A DNA stretch of 8,506 nucleotides. It comes from an uncultured Sutterella sp. GTDB lineage: Bacteria > Pseudomonadota > Gammaproteobacteria > Burkholderiales > Burkholderiaceae_F. Of this stretch, positions 7,048 to 8,506 are shown one piece after another; the first letter of the stretch is position 1; the number at the start of each line of letters is the position of its first letter. The notes beneath the pieces were generated by a model that had not been told where the DNA came from, made no database searches, and worked only from the letters and a program-made list of their open reading frames with translations. The stretch spans positions 1 to 8,506 of the forward strand of contig URYO01000044.1 of assembly GCA_900552195.1 (NCBI GenBank), given 5' to 3'. The position numbers and the translations under genes are program-made.

Positions 7048-7482
7048 ATGAACGATTATCCGATTGTAACGGATGAGAACGGGGTGCCGAGGGCTCCGGT
7101 TCCCCCAAGTTTAGTGACGGTTACTCGCGTGGTTTATGCACTGCATGCACTATCCATTTTGATCGGTGTCTTTACCGGTGCCTCTATCGCGACGGCCTTT
7201 GTCTTCGGATGGCCTTCCATTATTGCCGTCATCATCAATTACGTTGAGCGCAGCGACGTGCGCGGAACCTACTTAGACAGTCATTTCTCCTGGCAGATTC
7301 GCACTTTCTCGTACGCTCTGCTGTGTATCGTCATTGTTTGTATCCTCGGGCTTGCGCTTGCCGTATTCCTGATCGGCTTTGTTATTTGGATTGTCGGCTT
7401 TGTCGTGCTCGGGATCTGGGTGTGCTATCGCATTGTTTACGGCTGGATGAGATTGTCCGACGGTCGGCCGATGCCCATGTAA
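7048..7482 (+). CDS. Small integral membrane protein, DUF4870-like
   Basis: Predicted inner-membrane protein of 144 aa with unknown function. After a polar, proline-containing N-terminus (residues 1-22) it has about four hydrophobic segments: roughly 24-44, 46-64, 86-107 and 108-131. The loop between the second and third holds NYVERSDVRGTYLDSHFSWQIRTF (64-87). The GTYLDSHFSWQIRTF pattern is what I associate with DUF4870-type membrane proteins of proteobacteria, so the family call comes from memory of that motif. The C-terminus is short and polar (LSDGRPMPM). It is divergently oriented to the response regulator, with 137 bp between the starts, so it could be a target of that system, but nothing in the sequence proves this. 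The next gene downstream appears to have its own promoter. Confidence 0.8.
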   Translation: MNDYPIVTDENGVPRAPVPPSLVTVTRVVYALHALSILIGVFTGASIATAFVFGWPSIIAVIINYVERSDVRGTYLDSHFSWQIRTFSYALLCIVIVCILGLALAVFLIGFVIWIVGFVVLGIWVCYRIVYGWMRLSDGRPMPM

Positions 7483-7489
7483 TCCTGAA

Positions 7490-7519
7490 TTGAAAGCGAG
7501 ACAAACAGTTCAATAGAAT
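7490..7519 (+). promoter_or_regulatory. Sigma-70-like promoter for the AEC transporter gene
   Basis: A -35 of TTGAAA (7490-7495, 5 of 6 to consensus) and a -10 of TAGAAT (7514-7519, 5 of 6) are separated by 18 bases. Transcription would begin near 7526, giving a leader of about 47 bases. It starts only 8 bases after the stop of the preceding gene, so the transporter is probably transcribed independently, perhaps with some read-through. ATTGAA/TTCAAT (7489-7494/7509-7514) is also an inverted repeat that overlaps both elements. Confidence 0.55.
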
Positions 7520-7530
7520 TTTCTCTGATC

Positions 7531-7550
7531 GGCCTCGAGATACCGAGGCC
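7531..7550 (+). promoter_or_regulatory. Leader hairpin or operator downstream of the AEC promoter
   Basis: GGCCTCG (7531-7537) and CGAGGCC (7544-7550) are exact reverse complements around a 6-base centre. The element would lie about 5 to 25 bases after the predicted transcription start. No U-tract follows (TCGTCGCAC), so a simple intrinsic terminator is unlikely. A repressor site or a 5' mRNA-stabilising hairpin are the alternatives. Confidence 0.45.
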
Positions 7551-7572
7551 TCGTCGCACAAGGTGCAGAAGG

Positions 7573-8506
7573 ATGATTCTTCAGAATTTTTTGCTCGCGT
7601 TCCCGTTATTTTTTCTCGTCGGACTCGGATTCTTTTCCGCGAAAGTCAACCTTATTGACTTTAATGTCGGCAAGGGGCTGGCTAAGTTTGCCTTCAACAT
7701 TGCAATTCCCTGCCTTCTTTTCCAAACCATTCGCGGGGCTTCGAATTTGCCGGCGCCCGACTGGAACATCGGATTGGGTTACTTCGGCTCGTGCACTCTG
7801 GTTTTTCTGTTTACCTTCTTAATCGGCCGAAAAAGTTTTCATTTGCGCGGTGATGAAAGTACTGTTTTCGGAATGAGCGCGATCTTTTCCAACAATGTCC
7901 AGCTCGGAATCCCGCTTGCTATTTCTCTGCTCGGCGAAAATTGCGTTCCGTCCATCTCGTTTATCGTTTCGCTGAATGTCTTTTTACTTTGGGTAGCCGT
8001 CACTGTGGGCGTGGAGCTTTCCCGAAGCCGTGAGGCATCCGTTTGGGGCACTTGTTTCGAAGGTCTGTGGAGAACGATAAAGAATCCGGTGATTATCGGA
8101 ATCCTGCTCGGGTTTTTGAGCTCATGGACAGACATCGGTCTTCCCGGACCTTTTGAGAAAAGTCTGAGCTTACTTTCTGCATCTGCCACTCCGGTCGCAT
8201 TGTTCTCCGTCGGGACGGGACTTAGCCGCTACAAGCTTTCTTCTCATATCCGCTTGACGGGAGCTTCAATTGTTCTGAAGCTTTTTATACAGCCGACGAC
8301 GGTTTTCTTTCTGTGTCTCTTGTTCGGAATTACCGGAATAGAGCGGCAGGCGGCTTGCCTATTGGCGAGCCTTCCGGTCGGCGTGAACGTTTATATCATG
8401 GCGCAGGAATTCGAAGTGATAGAGGGGCCGGTTGCCAACGCTTTGCTGCTCACGACCTGTCTTTCGATGCTCACGGTTCCGCTTATGACCTCTCTGTTTA
8501 ATTTTC
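7573..8506 (+). CDS. AEC-family (auxin efflux carrier/MdcF-like) transporter, 3' end outside window
   Basis: Multi-pass inner-membrane permease of the AEC family (Mem_trans); bacterial members are linked to malonate, malate or other small organic acids. The frame is open from the ATG at 7573 to the window edge, 311 codons plus one base. Family members are about 310-320 aa, so only a few residues are probably missing. Signatures include FNIAIPCLLF (residues 41-50), SNNVQLGIPLA (106-116), KNPVIIGILLGF (170-181), ATPVALFSVGTGL (205-217) and LPVGVNVYIMAQEF (267-280). About ten hydrophobic segments are separated by short polar loops, with the larger central loop near 148-170. AAGG at 7560-7563 is nine bases before the ATG; a second AGAAGG abuts it. 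The substrate cannot be read from the sequence. Confidence 0.9.
   Translation, partial: MILQNFLLAFPLFFLVGLGFFSAKVNLIDFNVGKGLAKFAFNIAIPCLLFQTIRGASNLPAPDWNIGLGYFGSCTLVFLFTFLIGRKSFHLRGDESTVFGMSAIFSNNVQLGIPLAISLLGENCVPSISFIVSLNVFLLWVAVTVGVELSRSREASVWGTCFEGLWRTIKNPVIIGILLGFLSSWTDIGLPGPFEKSLSLLSASATPVALFSVGTGLSRYKLSSHIRLTGASIVLKLFIQPTTVFFLCLLFGITGIERQAACLLASLPVGVNVYIMAQEFEVIEGPVANALLLTTCLSMLTVPLMTSLFNF

Overview
The window looks like chromosomal DNA from a betaproteobacterium of the Sutterellaceae type (Sutterella/Parasutterella-like). Three things point there: a roughly 50% GC composition, a Bug-family periplasmic receptor (a hallmark of Burkholderiales), and menaquinone genes instead of the ubiquinone-only set usual in that order. 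The assignment is inference from gene content; no rRNA or other phylogenetic marker is present.

Left block, + strand (about 1-3292): a Bug/TctC-type solute-binding protein is followed by menB and menE. Intergenic gaps are 35 and 13 bp, so the three probably form one transcription unit. A near-perfect 16-bp palindrome (51-66) just upstream of the first gene looks like a repressor operator. MenE makes o-succinylbenzoyl-CoA (OSB-CoA) and MenB cyclises it to 1,4-dihydroxy-2-naphthoyl-CoA, two consecutive steps of menaquinone synthesis. The pairing with a carboxylate-type receptor is the main puzzle of this block. A hairpin with 11-bp arms (3297-3325) lies between menE and the convergent protease gene and can serve as terminator for both.

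Middle block, - strand (6910 down to 3351): a QseB/PmrA-type response regulator overlaps a QseC-type sensor kinase by one base. After 105 bp comes a DegP/DegQ/MucD-type periplasmic serine protease with two PDZ domains. The 105-bp gap contains CTTAAT-N5-CTTAAT, which has the form of the tandem box recognised by PmrA/QseB-class regulators. This suggests that the two-component system controls the envelope protease beside it.

Right block, + strand (7048-8506): a small four-helix membrane protein of DUF4870 type is divergent from the regulator. It is followed by an AEC-family (auxin efflux carrier/MdcF-like) transporter that is still open at the window edge. The transporter appears to have its own sigma-70-like promoter (7490-7519) and a GC-rich hairpin or operator at the start of its leader.

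I saw no tRNA, rRNA, CRISPR array, insertion sequence or phage gene. No stretch longer than 300 bases lacks a gene. Most of the window is ordinary core metabolism and envelope signalling. The observations worth following are the regulatory sites and the receptor-menBE linkage.
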